In this document: positions 35,997 through 44,812 of the stretch, one piece after another | How positions within the stretch are numbered: position 1 is the stretch's first letter | Layout of the letters: each line of letters begins with the position of its first letter | Origin: Bradyrhizobium iriomotense | Lineage (GTDB): Bacteria; Pseudomonadota; Alphaproteobacteria; Rhizobiales; Xanthobacteraceae | DNA: 64,000 bases | Direction of reading: 5' to 3' | NCBI RefSeq assembly: GCF_030160715.1 | Contig: NZ_BSOW01000013.1 | Coordinates: forward strand, 62,001 to 126,000 | The notes under the pieces: model-generated | The model's database searches: none | Seen by the model: the letters and a program-made list of their open reading frames with translations, nothing else | What the model was told of the DNA's origin: nothing | Program-made: the position numbers and the translations under genes

Positions 35997-36045
35997 GAGC
36001 CCGGGGCGTGCACCGATTGCAAAAATGCCTGCCGGGAGTCGGCCG

Positions 36046-36948
36046 ATGAGCGAGCTTCCGCTATCTGCCACCAGCGACGCCGCGCTTCAGGCCGCACCCG
36101 TGACGAAAGCGCGCGGCTATTGGGCGACGGTCGGCCGCCGTATCCTGCGCGACAAGGTCAGCATGGCCTGCGCGCTGGTGCTGATCCTGATCTTCGTATC
36201 CGCTATTCTTGCGCCGTGGCTTGGCCTCGAGGACCCCTACAAGGGCTCGATGATCCGCCGCCTGCGCCACATCGGCACGACGGGTTATCCGCTCGGCACC
36301 GACGAGCTCGGCCGCGACATGCTGGCCCGGCTGATCTATGGCGGGCGGCTGTCACTCGTCGTCGGCATTCTGCCCGTGATCCTTGCCTTTGGCATCGGCA
36401 CCTCGCTCGGCCTCGTCGCAGGCTATGTCGGCGGCAAGCTCAACACCGCGATCATGCGCACGGTCGACGTGTTCTACGCCTTCCCCTCCGTGCTGCTCGC
36501 CATTGCGATCTCCGGCGCGCTCGGGGCCGGCATCCTCAACTCCATCGTGGCGCTCACCATCGTGTTCGTGCCGCAGATCACCCGCGTCGCCGAAAGCGTC
36601 ACCACCGGCGTGCGCAACATGGATTTCGTGGAGGCTGCGCGGGCGTCCGGTGCGGGGCCCTTCACCATCATGCGCGTGCACATCCTCGGCAACGTGCTCG
36701 GCGCGATCTTCGTCTATGCGACCAGCCTGATCTCGGTCTCGATGATCCTGGCCGCCGGCCTCTCCTTCCTCGGGCTCGGCACGAAACCGCCGGAGCCGGA
36801 ATGGGGGTTGATGCTGAACACGCTGCGCACCGCGATCTACGTCAACCCCTGGGTCGCAGCCCTTCCGGGTGCGATGATCTTCGCAGTCTCGATCTGCTTC
36901 AACCTGCTCTCGGATGGCCTGCGCAGCGCCATGGACATCAGGAACTAG
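36046..36948 (+). CDS. Dpp/Opp-type ABC permease, C subunit
   Basis: A 300-residue permease with a soluble N-terminal tail, then 'ILRDKVSMACALVLILIFVS', 'YPLGTDELGRDMLARLIYGG' (the family's conserved periplasmic motif), EAA loop 'NMDFVEAARASGAGPFTIMR', and 'ILAAGLSFLGLGTKPPEPEW'. I chose the ATG at 36046 because CGGGAG lies eight bases upstream; the reading frame remains open to 35911 but that stretch is repeat DNA. It precedes the first ATPase gene by three bases. Confidence 0.88.
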   Translation: MSELPLSATSDAALQAAPVTKARGYWATVGRRILRDKVSMACALVLILIFVSAILAPWLGLEDPYKGSMIRRLRHIGTTGYPLGTDELGRDMLARLIYGGRLSLVVGILPVILAFGIGTSLGLVAGYVGGKLNTAIMRTVDVFYAFPSVLLAIAISGALGAGILNSIVALTIVFVPQITRVAESVTTGVRNMDFVEAARASGAGPFTIMRVHILGNVLGAIFVYATSLISVSMILAAGLSFLGLGTKPPEPEWGLMLNTLRTAIYVNPWVAALPGAMIFAVSICFNLLSDGLRSAMDIRN

Positions 36949-36951
36949 GAC

Positions 36952-38013
36952 ATGAGCGAGGCGAACCTTTCCGTCGAGACGCTTGCCCCGGTCGAGGACC
37001 GCGGTGGCGTCGCGCAGCCGCTGCTAAGGGTCAACGGCCTGACCAAGCATTTCCCCGTGCGCGGCGAGCTGTTCAGTGCGAAGCGCACCGTGCGCGCCGT
37101 CGACAACGTGACCTTCTCGGTCGCCAAGGGCGAGACCGTCGGCATCGTCGGCGAATCCGGCTGTGGCAAGTCGACCACTGCGCGGCTCCTCATGCATCTG
37201 ATGCCGCGCGATGCCGGCGACATCATCTATGACGGCATGACCGTCGGCCAGGCGCTCAGCCTGCGCGAACTGCGCCGCGGCATGCAGATGGTGTTCCAGG
37301 ATTCCTATGCTTCGCTCAATCCGCGCCTGACGATCGAGGAATCGATCGCCTTCGGTCCCAGAGTTCACGGTATGGCGGATAGCGCAGCCCGCGCGCTCGC
37401 GCGCGAGCTGCTCGGCAAGGTCGGCTTGCGTCCGGAAAATTTTGCCAACCGCTACCCGCACGAGATCTCCGGCGGCCAGCGCCAGCGCGTCAACATCGCG
37501 CGGGCACTGGCGCTGTCGCCGCGGCTCGTGATCCTCGATGAAGCCGTCTCGGCGCTCGACAAGTCGGTCGAGGCGCAGGTGCTCAATCTGCTCGCCGATC
37601 TCAAGCGCGAATTCGGCCTGACCTATCTCTTCATCAGCCACGACCTCAACGTGGTCCGTTACATCAGCGATCGCGTGCTGGTGATGTATCTCGGCGAGGT
37701 CGTCGAGCTCGGCCCGGTCGATGCGGTCTGGGACGCGCCCGCTCATCCCTATACGCGCGCGCTGCTGGCAGCGATGCCGTCCTCCGACCCCGACAAGCGC
37801 ACCGAGACGCCGCCGATCTCGGGCGACCCGCCCAACCCGATCGATCCGCCCTCCGGCTGCCGTTTCCACACCCGCTGTCCGTTCGCGGAGCCGCTCTGCG
37901 CAAATGCTACACCGAAGCTCACTGCGCTCGGTACAATGGGCCATGAGGCCGCCTGCTATATGGCCGTACCGGGATCGGGCCACAGCCGCGCGCCGCAAGA
38001 GGGAGCAGCATGA
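36952..38013 (+). CDS. Opp/Dpp-type ABC ATPase, F subunit
   Basis: A 353-residue ATPase of the OppF/DppF type: Walker A 'GESGCGKSTTARLLMHLMPR', 'GMQMVFQDSYASLNPRLTIE', signature 'ISGGQRQRVNIARALA', Walker B 'LVILDEAVSALD', and the C-terminal oligopeptide-ATPase tail with Cys residues ('SGCRFHTRCPFAEPLC'), which in related proteins binds an iron-sulfur cluster. Walker B reads DEAVSALD, a common OppF form. It overlaps the next small gene by ATGA. Confidence 0.9.
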   Translation: MSEANLSVETLAPVEDRGGVAQPLLRVNGLTKHFPVRGELFSAKRTVRAVDNVTFSVAKGETVGIVGESGCGKSTTARLLMHLMPRDAGDIIYDGMTVGQALSLRELRRGMQMVFQDSYASLNPRLTIEESIAFGPRVHGMADSAARALARELLGKVGLRPENFANRYPHEISGGQRQRVNIARALALSPRLVILDEAVSALDKSVEAQVLNLLADLKREFGLTYLFISHDLNVVRYISDRVLVMYLGEVVELGPVDAVWDAPAHPYTRALLAAMPSSDPDKRTETPPISGDPPNPIDPPSGCRFHTRCPFAEPLCANATPKLTALGTMGHEAACYMAVPGSGHSRAPQEGAA

Positions 38014-38207
38014 CAAGCCCGACTGCCAAAGACATCAAGGCCATGGCCGATACGGCGGGTGTCCCCGTGGACGAGGAGACTGCGACCCGCATCGCCAATT
38101 CCATGGGCCCAGTGTTCGACGGCTTTGCGACCATCGCCGGCACGCTGCCGATGGATCTGGAGCCGTCTCTTTATGTGCTCGCGCAAACCACCAAGGTTCC
38201 CGCATGA
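38010..38207 (+). CDS. AtzG-like small amidase partner (DUF4089)
   Basis: A 65-residue protein: 'MTSPTAKDIKAMADTAGVPV', 'ATRIANSMGPVFDGFATIAG'. Length, helical character and position immediately before an amidase gene match AtzG/DUF4089 proteins, the GatC-like partners that stabilise amidases such as AtzE (1-carboxybiuret hydrolase). Both its ends overlap neighbours by ATGA, so it should be made in fixed ratio to the amidase. The family call rests on context and length more than on strong motifs. Confidence 0.7.
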   Translation: MTSPTAKDIKAMADTAGVPVDEETATRIANSMGPVFDGFATIAGTLPMDLEPSLYVLAQTTKVPA

Positions 38208-39619
38208 GCACCGAGCCCGCCTTGATGACGCTGACCGAGGTCGCACGCGCGATCGCGATGAAGCAGGTGTCCTCGCACGAGGTGACGCGCGCGCTGTTGC
38301 ATCGCATCGCGCAGTGGCAGCCGCATCTCAACGGCTTCATGGCGATCGAGGCCGAGGCTGCGCTGAAGGCCGCGGAGCAAGCCGACGCTGCGCTTGCGGC
38401 GGGCGAGGTGCGCGGGCCGCTGCACGGCGTTCCGCTCGCGCACAAGGACATGTACTACGACGCGGGCAAGGTCGTCACTTGCGGCTCGCTGATCCGCCGC
38501 GACTACGTCGCCACCACGACGTCGACGGCGCTCCAGCGCCTGAAGGATGCCGGCCAGGTGCGGCTCGGCGCGTTGCACATGGCCGAGTTCGCCTATGGTC
38601 CGACCGGTCACAACAGCCATTATGGTCCGGTGCGCAATCCCTGGAACGTTGCGCATATCACCGGCGGCTCGTCGTCGGGCTCGGGCTCGGCGGTCGCCGC
38701 GCGGCTGACCTTCGCCGCGCTCGGCTCCGATACCGGCGGCTCGATCCGCATGCCCGCGAATTTCTGCGGCGTCACCGGCCTGAAGGTGACCTGGGGCCGC
38801 ATCAGCCGCGCCGGCGCGATGCCGCTGTCGCAATCGCTCGATACCGTTGGCCCGTTGGCGCAGACCGCGGAGGACTGCGCGCTGCTGCTCGCGCTGATGG
38901 CAGGCCCCGACCCCGAGGATCCGACCGCGAGCGCCGAGCCTGTGGCGGATTATGTTGCCGCGACAAAAGGCTCGCTGAAGGGTCTCAAGATCGGCGTGCC
39001 CGCAACCTTCTATGTCGATGATCTCGACAGCGAAGTCGCGCGCGTGCTCGACGAGACCATTGCCGTGCTCAAGCGCGAGGGTGCCGACATCGTCAAGGTC
39101 GAGCTGCCGGACCAGCGGCAATTGCAGGCCGCGAGCCAGCTCGTGCTGGCGGTCGAGGCGGCCGCCTTCCACAAGCGCTGGCTGATCGAGCGTCCGCAGG
39201 ATTATGGCGCGCAGGTGTTGATGCGGCTCCAGAACGGGCTCGCGGTCCCCGCCATCACCTATCTCGAAGCGATGCGCTGGCGGGGGCCTGCGCTGGCGGC
39301 CCATCATGCCGCCACCGCCGGCGTCGATGCGGTGATCGCGCCGGTCTCGCCGGTGCCGCCGCCGACGATTGCCGAGAGCGATGTCGGCGGGAATGCGAAT
39401 GCGCCGGCGGTGTTGCAGCGGCTGACGCTGTTCACGCGTCCGGTGAACTATCTCGGCCTGCCGTCGCTGGTCGTGCCGTCGGGCTTCACTGGAAGCGGCC
39501 TGCCGGTCGGCATGCAGCTCATCGGGCGCGCGTTCGACGAAGCGACCCTGCTCACCATCGGCGCCGCGTTCCAGCGCGCGACCGACTATCACGCCAAGGT
39601 GCCGAAGCTGCCGTCATGA
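38204..39619 (+). CDS. Amidase-signature hydrolase (AtzE/GatA-like)
   Basis: A 471-residue amidase-signature enzyme. The Ser-cisSer-Lys triad is present: Lys81 in 'GVPLAHKDMYYD', the cis-Ser in 'ITGGSSSGSGSAVAARL' (156-158) and the nucleophile Ser180 in 'LGSDTGGSIRMPANF'. It would hydrolyse an amide bond. It lies inside the oligopeptide-type importer operon and overlaps the small AtzG-like gene before it and the ATPase gene after it, so the imported compound is likely an amide, N-acyl or biuret-like molecule that is cleaved on entry. It has no signal peptide, so it is cytoplasmic. Confidence 0.88.
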   Translation: MSTEPALMTLTEVARAIAMKQVSSHEVTRALLHRIAQWQPHLNGFMAIEAEAALKAAEQADAALAAGEVRGPLHGVPLAHKDMYYDAGKVVTCGSLIRRDYVATTTSTALQRLKDAGQVRLGALHMAEFAYGPTGHNSHYGPVRNPWNVAHITGGSSSGSGSAVAARLTFAALGSDTGGSIRMPANFCGVTGLKVTWGRISRAGAMPLSQSLDTVGPLAQTAEDCALLLALMAGPDPEDPTASAEPVADYVAATKGSLKGLKIGVPATFYVDDLDSEVARVLDETIAVLKREGADIVKVELPDQRQLQAASQLVLAVEAAAFHKRWLIERPQDYGAQVLMRLQNGLAVPAITYLEAMRWRGPALAAHHAATAGVDAVIAPVSPVPPPTIAESDVGGNANAPAVLQRLTLFTRPVNYLGLPSLVVPSGFTGSGLPVGMQLIGRAFDEATLLTIGAAFQRATDYHAKVPKLPS

Positions 39620-40593
39620 CCAAGCTCGTCGAGATCTCAGGCCTCAACATCCGCTTCACCGGCGAGCGCACGGTTTTTGCCGTGAACGATCTCGATCTCT
39701 CGCTTGGTGACGGTGAGGTGCTGGGCCTGCTCGGCGAGTCCGGCTCGGGCAAGAGCGTGACGCTGCGTGCCCTGATGCGGCTCCTGCCGAAGAAGCGCAC
39801 GCAGATCTCGGGCACCGTCAACGCCATGGGCCGCGACGTGCTCGCCATGGGCGAGGAGGAGCTCTCCGCGTTCCGTGGCCAGACGGTGTCGATGATCTTC
39901 CAGGAGCCGGCGCTGGCGCTCGATCCGGTCTACACCATCGGCGCGCAGATCGCCGAGAGCGTGGTGCGTCACGAAGGCAAGAGCTATGCGGAGGCGCGGG
40001 CGCGCGCGCTGGAGATGCTCGAGGTCGTCCGTATCCCCTCGGCAAAGCGCCGGTTGGATGCCTATCCGCACGAAATGTCCGGCGGCATGCGCCAGCGCGC
40101 GATGATCGCGCTTGCGCTCGCCTGCCGGCCAAAAATTCTGCTCGCGGACGAGCCGACCACCGCGCTCGATGCCACCGTGCAGATCCAGATCCTGTTGCTG
40201 CTGCGCGAACTGCAGCGCGAGTTCGGCATGTCGGTCATCTTCGTCACCCATGACATCGGGGTCGCGATCGAGATCTGCGACCGCGTCGCGGTGATGTATG
40301 CCGGCCAGATCGTGGAGCAGGGGAGCTTGCGCGACATCGTGCGCGCGCCGGTGCATCCCTACGCCAAGGGCTTGCTTGCCTCGACCATTCACGGCGCCAA
40401 GCGGGGACAGCGGCTCGAGACCATCCCCGGCACGCCGCCCTCGCTGGCCGAAATGCCCCACAACTGCTCCTTCGCCCCCCGCTGCGCCGTTGCCCAGCCG
40501 CAGTGCCTGGCGCAACTGCCTGCGAATGTGGCGGTCGGACCCGGCAGGGCGGCGCGGTGCGTGCTGGCGGAGGCGACGACGGCCGCTTCGTAG
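39616..40593 (+). CDS. Opp/Dpp-type ABC ATPase, D subunit
   Basis: A 325-residue ATPase of the OppD/DppD type: Walker A 'GESGSGKSVTLRALMRLLPK', 'SMIFQEPALALDPVYTIGAQ', signature 'MSGGMRQRAMIALALACRPK', Walker B 'ILLADEPTTALDATVQ' and a Cys-containing C-terminal tail ('NCSFAPRCAVAQPQC'). Its start overlaps the amidase stop (ATGA). It is the last gene of the operon; having the D and F ATPases split by the amidase pair is unusual. Confidence 0.9.
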   Translation: MTKLVEISGLNIRFTGERTVFAVNDLDLSLGDGEVLGLLGESGSGKSVTLRALMRLLPKKRTQISGTVNAMGRDVLAMGEEELSAFRGQTVSMIFQEPALALDPVYTIGAQIAESVVRHEGKSYAEARARALEMLEVVRIPSAKRRLDAYPHEMSGGMRQRAMIALALACRPKILLADEPTTALDATVQIQILLLLRELQREFGMSVIFVTHDIGVAIEICDRVAVMYAGQIVEQGSLRDIVRAPVHPYAKGLLASTIHGAKRGQRLETIPGTPPSLAEMPHNCSFAPRCAVAQPQCLAQLPANVAVGPGRAARCVLAEATTAAS

Positions 40594-40635
40594 CCTGTTG
40601 GTTGTGAAGTCAGTGCAAGCCACGAGTCGGCTGCG

Positions 40636-40738
40636 CTCCCTCCCCCTTGCGGGGGAGGGCCGGGGAGGGGGTAGCCCCGGGTGAGGTCAGAGTTCGTGGC
40701 ACCCCCCTCCCTGCCCCTCCCCCGCAAGGGGGGAGGGA
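40636..40738. repeat. CTCCC-type palindromic element
   Basis: A left hairpin (CTCCCCCTTGCGGGGGAG) and right arm (CCTCCCCCGCAAGGGGGGAG) are inverted copies of each other around an AT-poor centre. It follows the last gene of the importer operon, so it may act as a terminator or a 3'-end protector. Confidence 0.75.
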
Positions 40739-40958
40739 ATGAGAGGGCGGTGCGCTCCTGGCCTCGGAAATCTCAAGCATCAGGACCGAGTTGCCGCGAT
40801 CCGCCGGGCGCATCCTGGTCGGGCCCGTTCTCCTTTGCATGGGGTTGTTTTCGATATTTTTGTCGGCGCGAGGCCGCTGGGGGCGCCAAGAGTATTCAGT
40901 TCCCGTTCATCCCGGTTCCCGTTCCATGCCCCCCGTTCACGGAGAGGGACTTCAACGT

Positions 40959-41228
40959 ATGTATATTTCTGGCCAAAGCCTCATCGTCATCCTGTTCGTC
41001 GGCCTGGTTGCCGGCTGGCTCGCGGGCAAGGTGGTACGCGGAAGCGGATTCGGCATCATCGGCGACATCGTGATCGGCATCGCCGGCGCATTTGTCGCGA
41101 GCTTCCTGTTCCCGCGGCTCGGCATCCATCTCGGCGTCGGGCTGATCTCGGAGATCATCTACTCCGCGATCGGCGCCATCATTCTGCTTCTGGTGGTTCG
41201 CCTGGTGCGTGGCGGCGGGCGGCTCTAG
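40959..41228 (+). CDS. GlsB/YeaQ/YmgE family small membrane protein
   Basis: An 89-residue protein with three membrane helices and Gly-rich turns: 'ILFVGLVAGWLAGKVVRGSG', 'GIIGDIVIGIAGAFVASFLF', 'SEIIYSAIGAIILLLVVRLV'. This is the transglycosylase-associated (GlsB/YeaQ/YmgE) family, often stress-induced and of unknown mechanism. I chose the ATG at 40959 for the GGAGAGGGA site; upstream codons are not family-like. It is followed by a 13-bp perfect hairpin. Confidence 0.85.
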   Translation: MYISGQSLIVILFVGLVAGWLAGKVVRGSGFGIIGDIVIGIAGAFVASFLFPRLGIHLGVGLISEIIYSAIGAIILLLVVRLVRGGGRL

Positions 41229-41247
41229 CGGTTCGTTGCGAGAAACC

Positions 41248-41280
41248 GGCTGCCGCGATGTCAAATTCATCGCGGCAGCC
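41248..41280 (+). terminator. 13-bp perfect hairpin
   Basis: A perfect 13-bp stem GGCTGCCGCGATG / CATCGCGGCAGCC with loop TCAAATT, 20 bases after the YeaQ-like stop. No T-run follows, so it is either a Rho-assisted terminator or a 3' stabiliser. The remaining bases to 41464 should hold the promoter for the secretion operon. Confidence 0.6.
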
Positions 41281-41464
41281 GCGAAAACTGTGGAATTCCG
41301 GATTTGCGCCGCAGTGCGGCTGCGCTAGAGCTTTTGAACCAGATTGTTGATCGACTGTCGTGCATTGGACGATCGCCACAAACGCGATATTAATCCGGGT
41401 CGAGTACCCGAAATTTAGCTCGTGAAATCAGGGGTTTTACCCCTCACCCGATGAGAAGCGACTG

Positions 41465-43216
41465 ATGGCAGCGGTTCCCGGCTTACGCCGTTCCGAGCTC
41501 GGTGACGCCTTGCGCGCCTGCCGCGCTGTGTTCCTCGGTGTCGGCCTGATGAGCTGCATGATCAACCTGCTCTATCTGACCGGGTCGATCTTCATGCTGG
41601 AGGTCTACGACCGGGTGCTGCCCAGCCGCAGCATCCCGACGCTGGTCGGCCTGATCATCCTCGCCGGCGGTCTCTACATCACGCAAGGCGTTCTGGACCT
41701 GATTCGCAGCCGCATCCTCGGCCGTATCGGCACTGCGCTCGACGAGGCCCTGAACAAGCGCGTGTTCGACACCATCGTGCGCCTGCCGCTTCTGGTCGGC
41801 AACCGCAACGAAGGCCTCCAGCCCCTGCGCGACCTCGACAACGTCCGTTCCTTCCTCGGCGGCATGGGGCCGAGCGCGTTCTTCGACCTGCCCTGGCTGC
41901 CGCTCTATCTCGGCATCTGCTTCGCCTTCCACGTCATGATCGGCATCACCGCTTTGGTCGGTGCGATCATCCTGGTCGGCCTCACGCTGGTGACGGAGTT
42001 GATGTCCCGCCGGCCCGCGCGCGAGGCGACGAGCCTCGCCGCACAGCGTAACGATCTCGCCGCCTCCAGCCGCCGCAATGCCGAGGTGCTGGTCGCGATG
42101 GGCATGGCCGGCCGGTTCAACCAGCGCTGGAGCGAGGCCAACGAAAAATATCTCGCCGGCAATCAGCACGCCAGCGACGTCGCCGGCGGTCTCGGTGCCA
42201 TCGCAAAAGTTCTGCGCATGATGCTGCAATCGGCCGTGCTCGCGGTCGGCGCCTATCTCGTCATTCATCAGGAGGCGACCGCCGGCATCATCATCGCGGG
42301 CTCGATCCTCTCGGCGCGCGCGCTCGCGCCGGTCGATCTCGCCATCGCGCATTGGAAGTCCTTCGTCGCCGCGCGGCAGAGCTGGCAGCGGCTCAGCCGC
42401 CTGATGGAGCAGATTCCGGCCCAGGTGATGCCGACCCAGTTGCAGGCGCCCTCGAGCCGCCTCGCGGTCGAAGGCGTCAGCATCGTGCCGCCGGGCGATC
42501 AGCGCGTCATCGTGCAGGACGTGACATTCGCGCTCACTGCCGGCATGGGCCTCGGCGTGATCGGTCCGAGCGGTTCGGGCAAATCGTCGCTGATTCGCGC
42601 GCTGGTCGGCGTCTGGCAGCCGGTGCGCGGCAAGGTGCGGCTCGACGGTGCGGCGCTCGATCAATGGTCCTCCGACGTGCTCGGCCGCCACATTGGCTAT
42701 TTGCCGCAGGACGTCGAGCTGTTCGGCGGCAGCATCGCGCAGAATATCAGCCGGTTTGATCCCGATGCGGCCTCCGATGCCATCATCGCCGCGGCGAAAG
42801 AGGCCGGCGTGCATGAGATGATCATCAAGATGCGCGAGGGTTACAACACCCAGGTCGGGGAGCAGGGCACGGCGTTGTCCGCCGGCCAGGCGCAGCGCGT
42901 GGCGCTGGCGCGCGCGCTCTACGGCAATCCGTTCCTGATCGTGCTCGACGAGCCCAACTCCAACCTCGACACCGAGGGCGACGAGGCCTTGACCCGCGCG
43001 ATCCGCGCCGCGCGCGAGCGCGGGGCCATCGTCGTCGTCGTGGCGCATCGGCCGATCGGCGTCGAGGCGGTCGACCAGATCCTGGTGCTGCGCGACGGCC
43101 GCATGCAGGCCTTCGGCCCGAAGGAGCAGGTGCTCGCGCAGGTGCTCCAGCCGCGCGTCGCCCCGCCGGCGCCGCCGATCAAGATCGTCAGCGAAGGCGG
43201 AGTGGCCAAACCATGA
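41465..43216 (+). CDS. Type I secretion ABC transporter (PrtD-like)
   Basis: A 583-residue fused membrane-ATPase exporter. The N-terminal half has six membrane segments starting 'RAVFLGVGLMSCMINLLYLT'; there is no C39 peptidase domain, as in PrtD/RsaD-type exporters of RTX-like proteins. The ATPase half has Walker A 'GPSGSGKSSLIRALVGVW', Q-loop 'IGYLPQDVELFGGSIAQNIS', signature 'LSAGQAQRVALARALYGNP' and Walker B 'LIVLDEPNSNLD'. It overlaps the membrane-fusion gene by ATGA. The only evident type I substrate in the window is the giant protein at 19.7-28.7 kb. No outer-membrane TolC gene lies in the window. Confidence 0.9.
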   Translation: MAAVPGLRRSELGDALRACRAVFLGVGLMSCMINLLYLTGSIFMLEVYDRVLPSRSIPTLVGLIILAGGLYITQGVLDLIRSRILGRIGTALDEALNKRVFDTIVRLPLLVGNRNEGLQPLRDLDNVRSFLGGMGPSAFFDLPWLPLYLGICFAFHVMIGITALVGAIILVGLTLVTELMSRRPAREATSLAAQRNDLAASSRRNAEVLVAMGMAGRFNQRWSEANEKYLAGNQHASDVAGGLGAIAKVLRMMLQSAVLAVGAYLVIHQEATAGIIIAGSILSARALAPVDLAIAHWKSFVAARQSWQRLSRLMEQIPAQVMPTQLQAPSSRLAVEGVSIVPPGDQRVIVQDVTFALTAGMGLGVIGPSGSGKSSLIRALVGVWQPVRGKVRLDGAALDQWSSDVLGRHIGYLPQDVELFGGSIAQNISRFDPDAASDAIIAAAKEAGVHEMIIKMREGYNTQVGEQGTALSAGQAQRVALARALYGNPFLIVLDEPNSNLDTEGDEALTRAIRAARERGAIVVVVAHRPIGVEAVDQILVLRDGRMQAFGPKEQVLAQVLQPRVAPPAPPIKIVSEGGVAKP

Positions 43217-44547
43217 GCTCGATGACGATGGCGGGCGCCAAGCCCGCGGCAAAGAGGAGCGTGCGGCAGTCGATCAGGTTTCACCTGCTGCTCGGCCTCG
43301 GGATCGTGCTGCTGCTCGCCGGCGGGCTCGGCGGCTGGGCCTCGACCGTGCTGATCTCCGGCGCGCTGATCGCGCCGGGCCAGATCGTCGTCGAATCCAA
43401 CGTCAAGAAGGTGCAGCATCCGACCGGCGGCGTGGTCGGCGAATTGCGTGCCCGCGACGGCGACCTGGTCAAGGCCGGGGATATCGTGGTGCGGCTCGAC
43501 GACACCGTCACCAAGGCGAACCTCGCCATCGTCACCAAGAACCTCGACGCCGGTCAGGCGCGCGCGGCGCGGCTTCAGGCCGAGCAGCGCGGGCTTGCAA
43601 AGATCGAATTCCCGCAGGCGCTGCTCGATCGCGCAAGCGATCCCGACGTGGCGACGCTGCTCGCCAGTGAAGGCAAATTGTTCGACGTCCGCGTCAATGG
43701 CCGCGCCGGACAGAAGGCGCAGCTTCGCGAGCGCATTCAGCAGCTGAACGAGGAAATCGAGGGCCTGAAGGCGCAGGAGACCGCCAAGGACAGGGAGATC
43801 GTGCTGGTGCAGCAGGAGCTCACCGGCGTCCGCGACCTCTACGAGAAGCACTTGGTGCAGCTCTCGCGCCTGACCACGCTGGAGCGCGACTCGGCCCGCC
43901 TCAACGGCGAGCGCGCGCAGTACATCGCCTCGCGTGCCCAGGCCAAGGGCAAGATCACCGAGACCGAGCTCCAGATCATCCAGGTCGACAAGGACATGGT
44001 GAGCGAGGTCTCCAAGGATTTGCGCGAGACAAACGACAAGATCGGCGAGCTGATCGAGCGCAAGGTCACCGCCGAGGATCAGCTCCGCCGCGTCGACATC
44101 CGCGCGCCGCAGGACGGCATGGTGCTGCAATCGACCGTGCACACCGTCGGTGGTGTCGTCACCGCCGGCGACACCCTCATGCTGATCGTGCCGCAGCAGG
44201 ACGACCTCCAGGTCGAGGCCAAGGTCAATCCGACCGACATCGACAAGCTCCAGGTCGGCCAGAAGACACTGCTGCGCCTGTCCGCCTTCAACCAGCGCAC
44301 CACGCCGGAGCTCAACGGCGTCGTAAGTCGCGTTTCGCCCGATGTCACCACCGACCAGCGCACCGGCCAGAGCTATTACACCATCCGCGTCTCGATGCCG
44401 CCGGAAGAGGTCGCCCGCCTCGGCGAGGTCAAGCTGATCCCCGGCATGCCGGTCGAGGCCTTCGTGCAGACCGGCGACCGTACCATGCTGTCCTACCTGA
44501 TGAAGCCGCTGCACGACCAGCTGATGCGGGCGTTCCGGGAGAAGTGA
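43213..44547 (+). CDS. Type I secretion membrane-fusion protein (HlyD/PrtE-like)
   Basis: A 444-residue adaptor with a single N-terminal membrane helix (about 20-45, 'FHLLLGLGIVLLLAGGLGGW'). Next comes the biotinyl-lipoyl half ('VKKVQHPTGGVVGELRARDG', 'AGDIVVRLDDTVTKANLAI'), then long coiled coils (about 115-290) and the returning lipoyl half ('DIRAPQDGMVLQSTVHTVGG'). The C-terminal 'GQSYYTIRVSMPPEEVARL', 'KLIPGMPVEAFVQTGDRTML' is the HlyD family motif. It links the ABC exporter to an outer-membrane channel encoded elsewhere. Confidence 0.9.
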   Translation: MSSMTMAGAKPAAKRSVRQSIRFHLLLGLGIVLLLAGGLGGWASTVLISGALIAPGQIVVESNVKKVQHPTGGVVGELRARDGDLVKAGDIVVRLDDTVTKANLAIVTKNLDAGQARAARLQAEQRGLAKIEFPQALLDRASDPDVATLLASEGKLFDVRVNGRAGQKAQLRERIQQLNEEIEGLKAQETAKDREIVLVQQELTGVRDLYEKHLVQLSRLTTLERDSARLNGERAQYIASRAQAKGKITETELQIIQVDKDMVSEVSKDLRETNDKIGELIERKVTAEDQLRRVDIRAPQDGMVLQSTVHTVGGVVTAGDTLMLIVPQQDDLQVEAKVNPTDIDKLQVGQKTLLRLSAFNQRTTPELNGVVSRVSPDVTTDQRTGQSYYTIRVSMPPEEVARLGEVKLIPGMPVEAFVQTGDRTMLSYLMKPLHDQLMRAFREK

Positions 44548-44552
44548 CCCGC

Positions 44553-44740
44553 AGGGTCATCCCGGGGCGCGCAATGACGCTATCGATGTAGCGGCGCTCC
44601 GCATTCTCCGCCGTCATTCCACGTTGCGCAGTTGCGCAACGGGGATGCGTGCGCAGCACGCAGGCCCGGAATCCATAACCCCGGCTGGTGGATATGGATT
44701 CCGGGCTCGCGACTTCGTCGCGCCCCGGAATGACGAGTTG
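44553..44740. repeat. GTCATTCCGGGG-type palindromic repeats
   Basis: Direct and inverted pieces of the GTCAT-CCGGGGCG element: GGTCATCCCGGGGCGCG at 44553, GTCATTCCACGTTGCGCAG in the middle, then CGCGCCCCGGAATGACGAG at the right end. It looks like two overlapping copies, one damaged. Located between hlyD and the AMP nucleosidase gene. Confidence 0.7.
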
Positions 44741-44812
44741 GAATAGGCGGCGCCGTTGTGGCTATACTCTCACTCCGAACAGCGCAGTCAGCACGAAACG
44801 GCATCCCGCACC

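Noticed and set aside
35830..36045. Possible N-terminal extension of the second permease through the repeat DNA
   Set aside because: The stretch is a CTCCC-type palindromic element with no family similarity; the ATG at 36046 has a good ribosome site.
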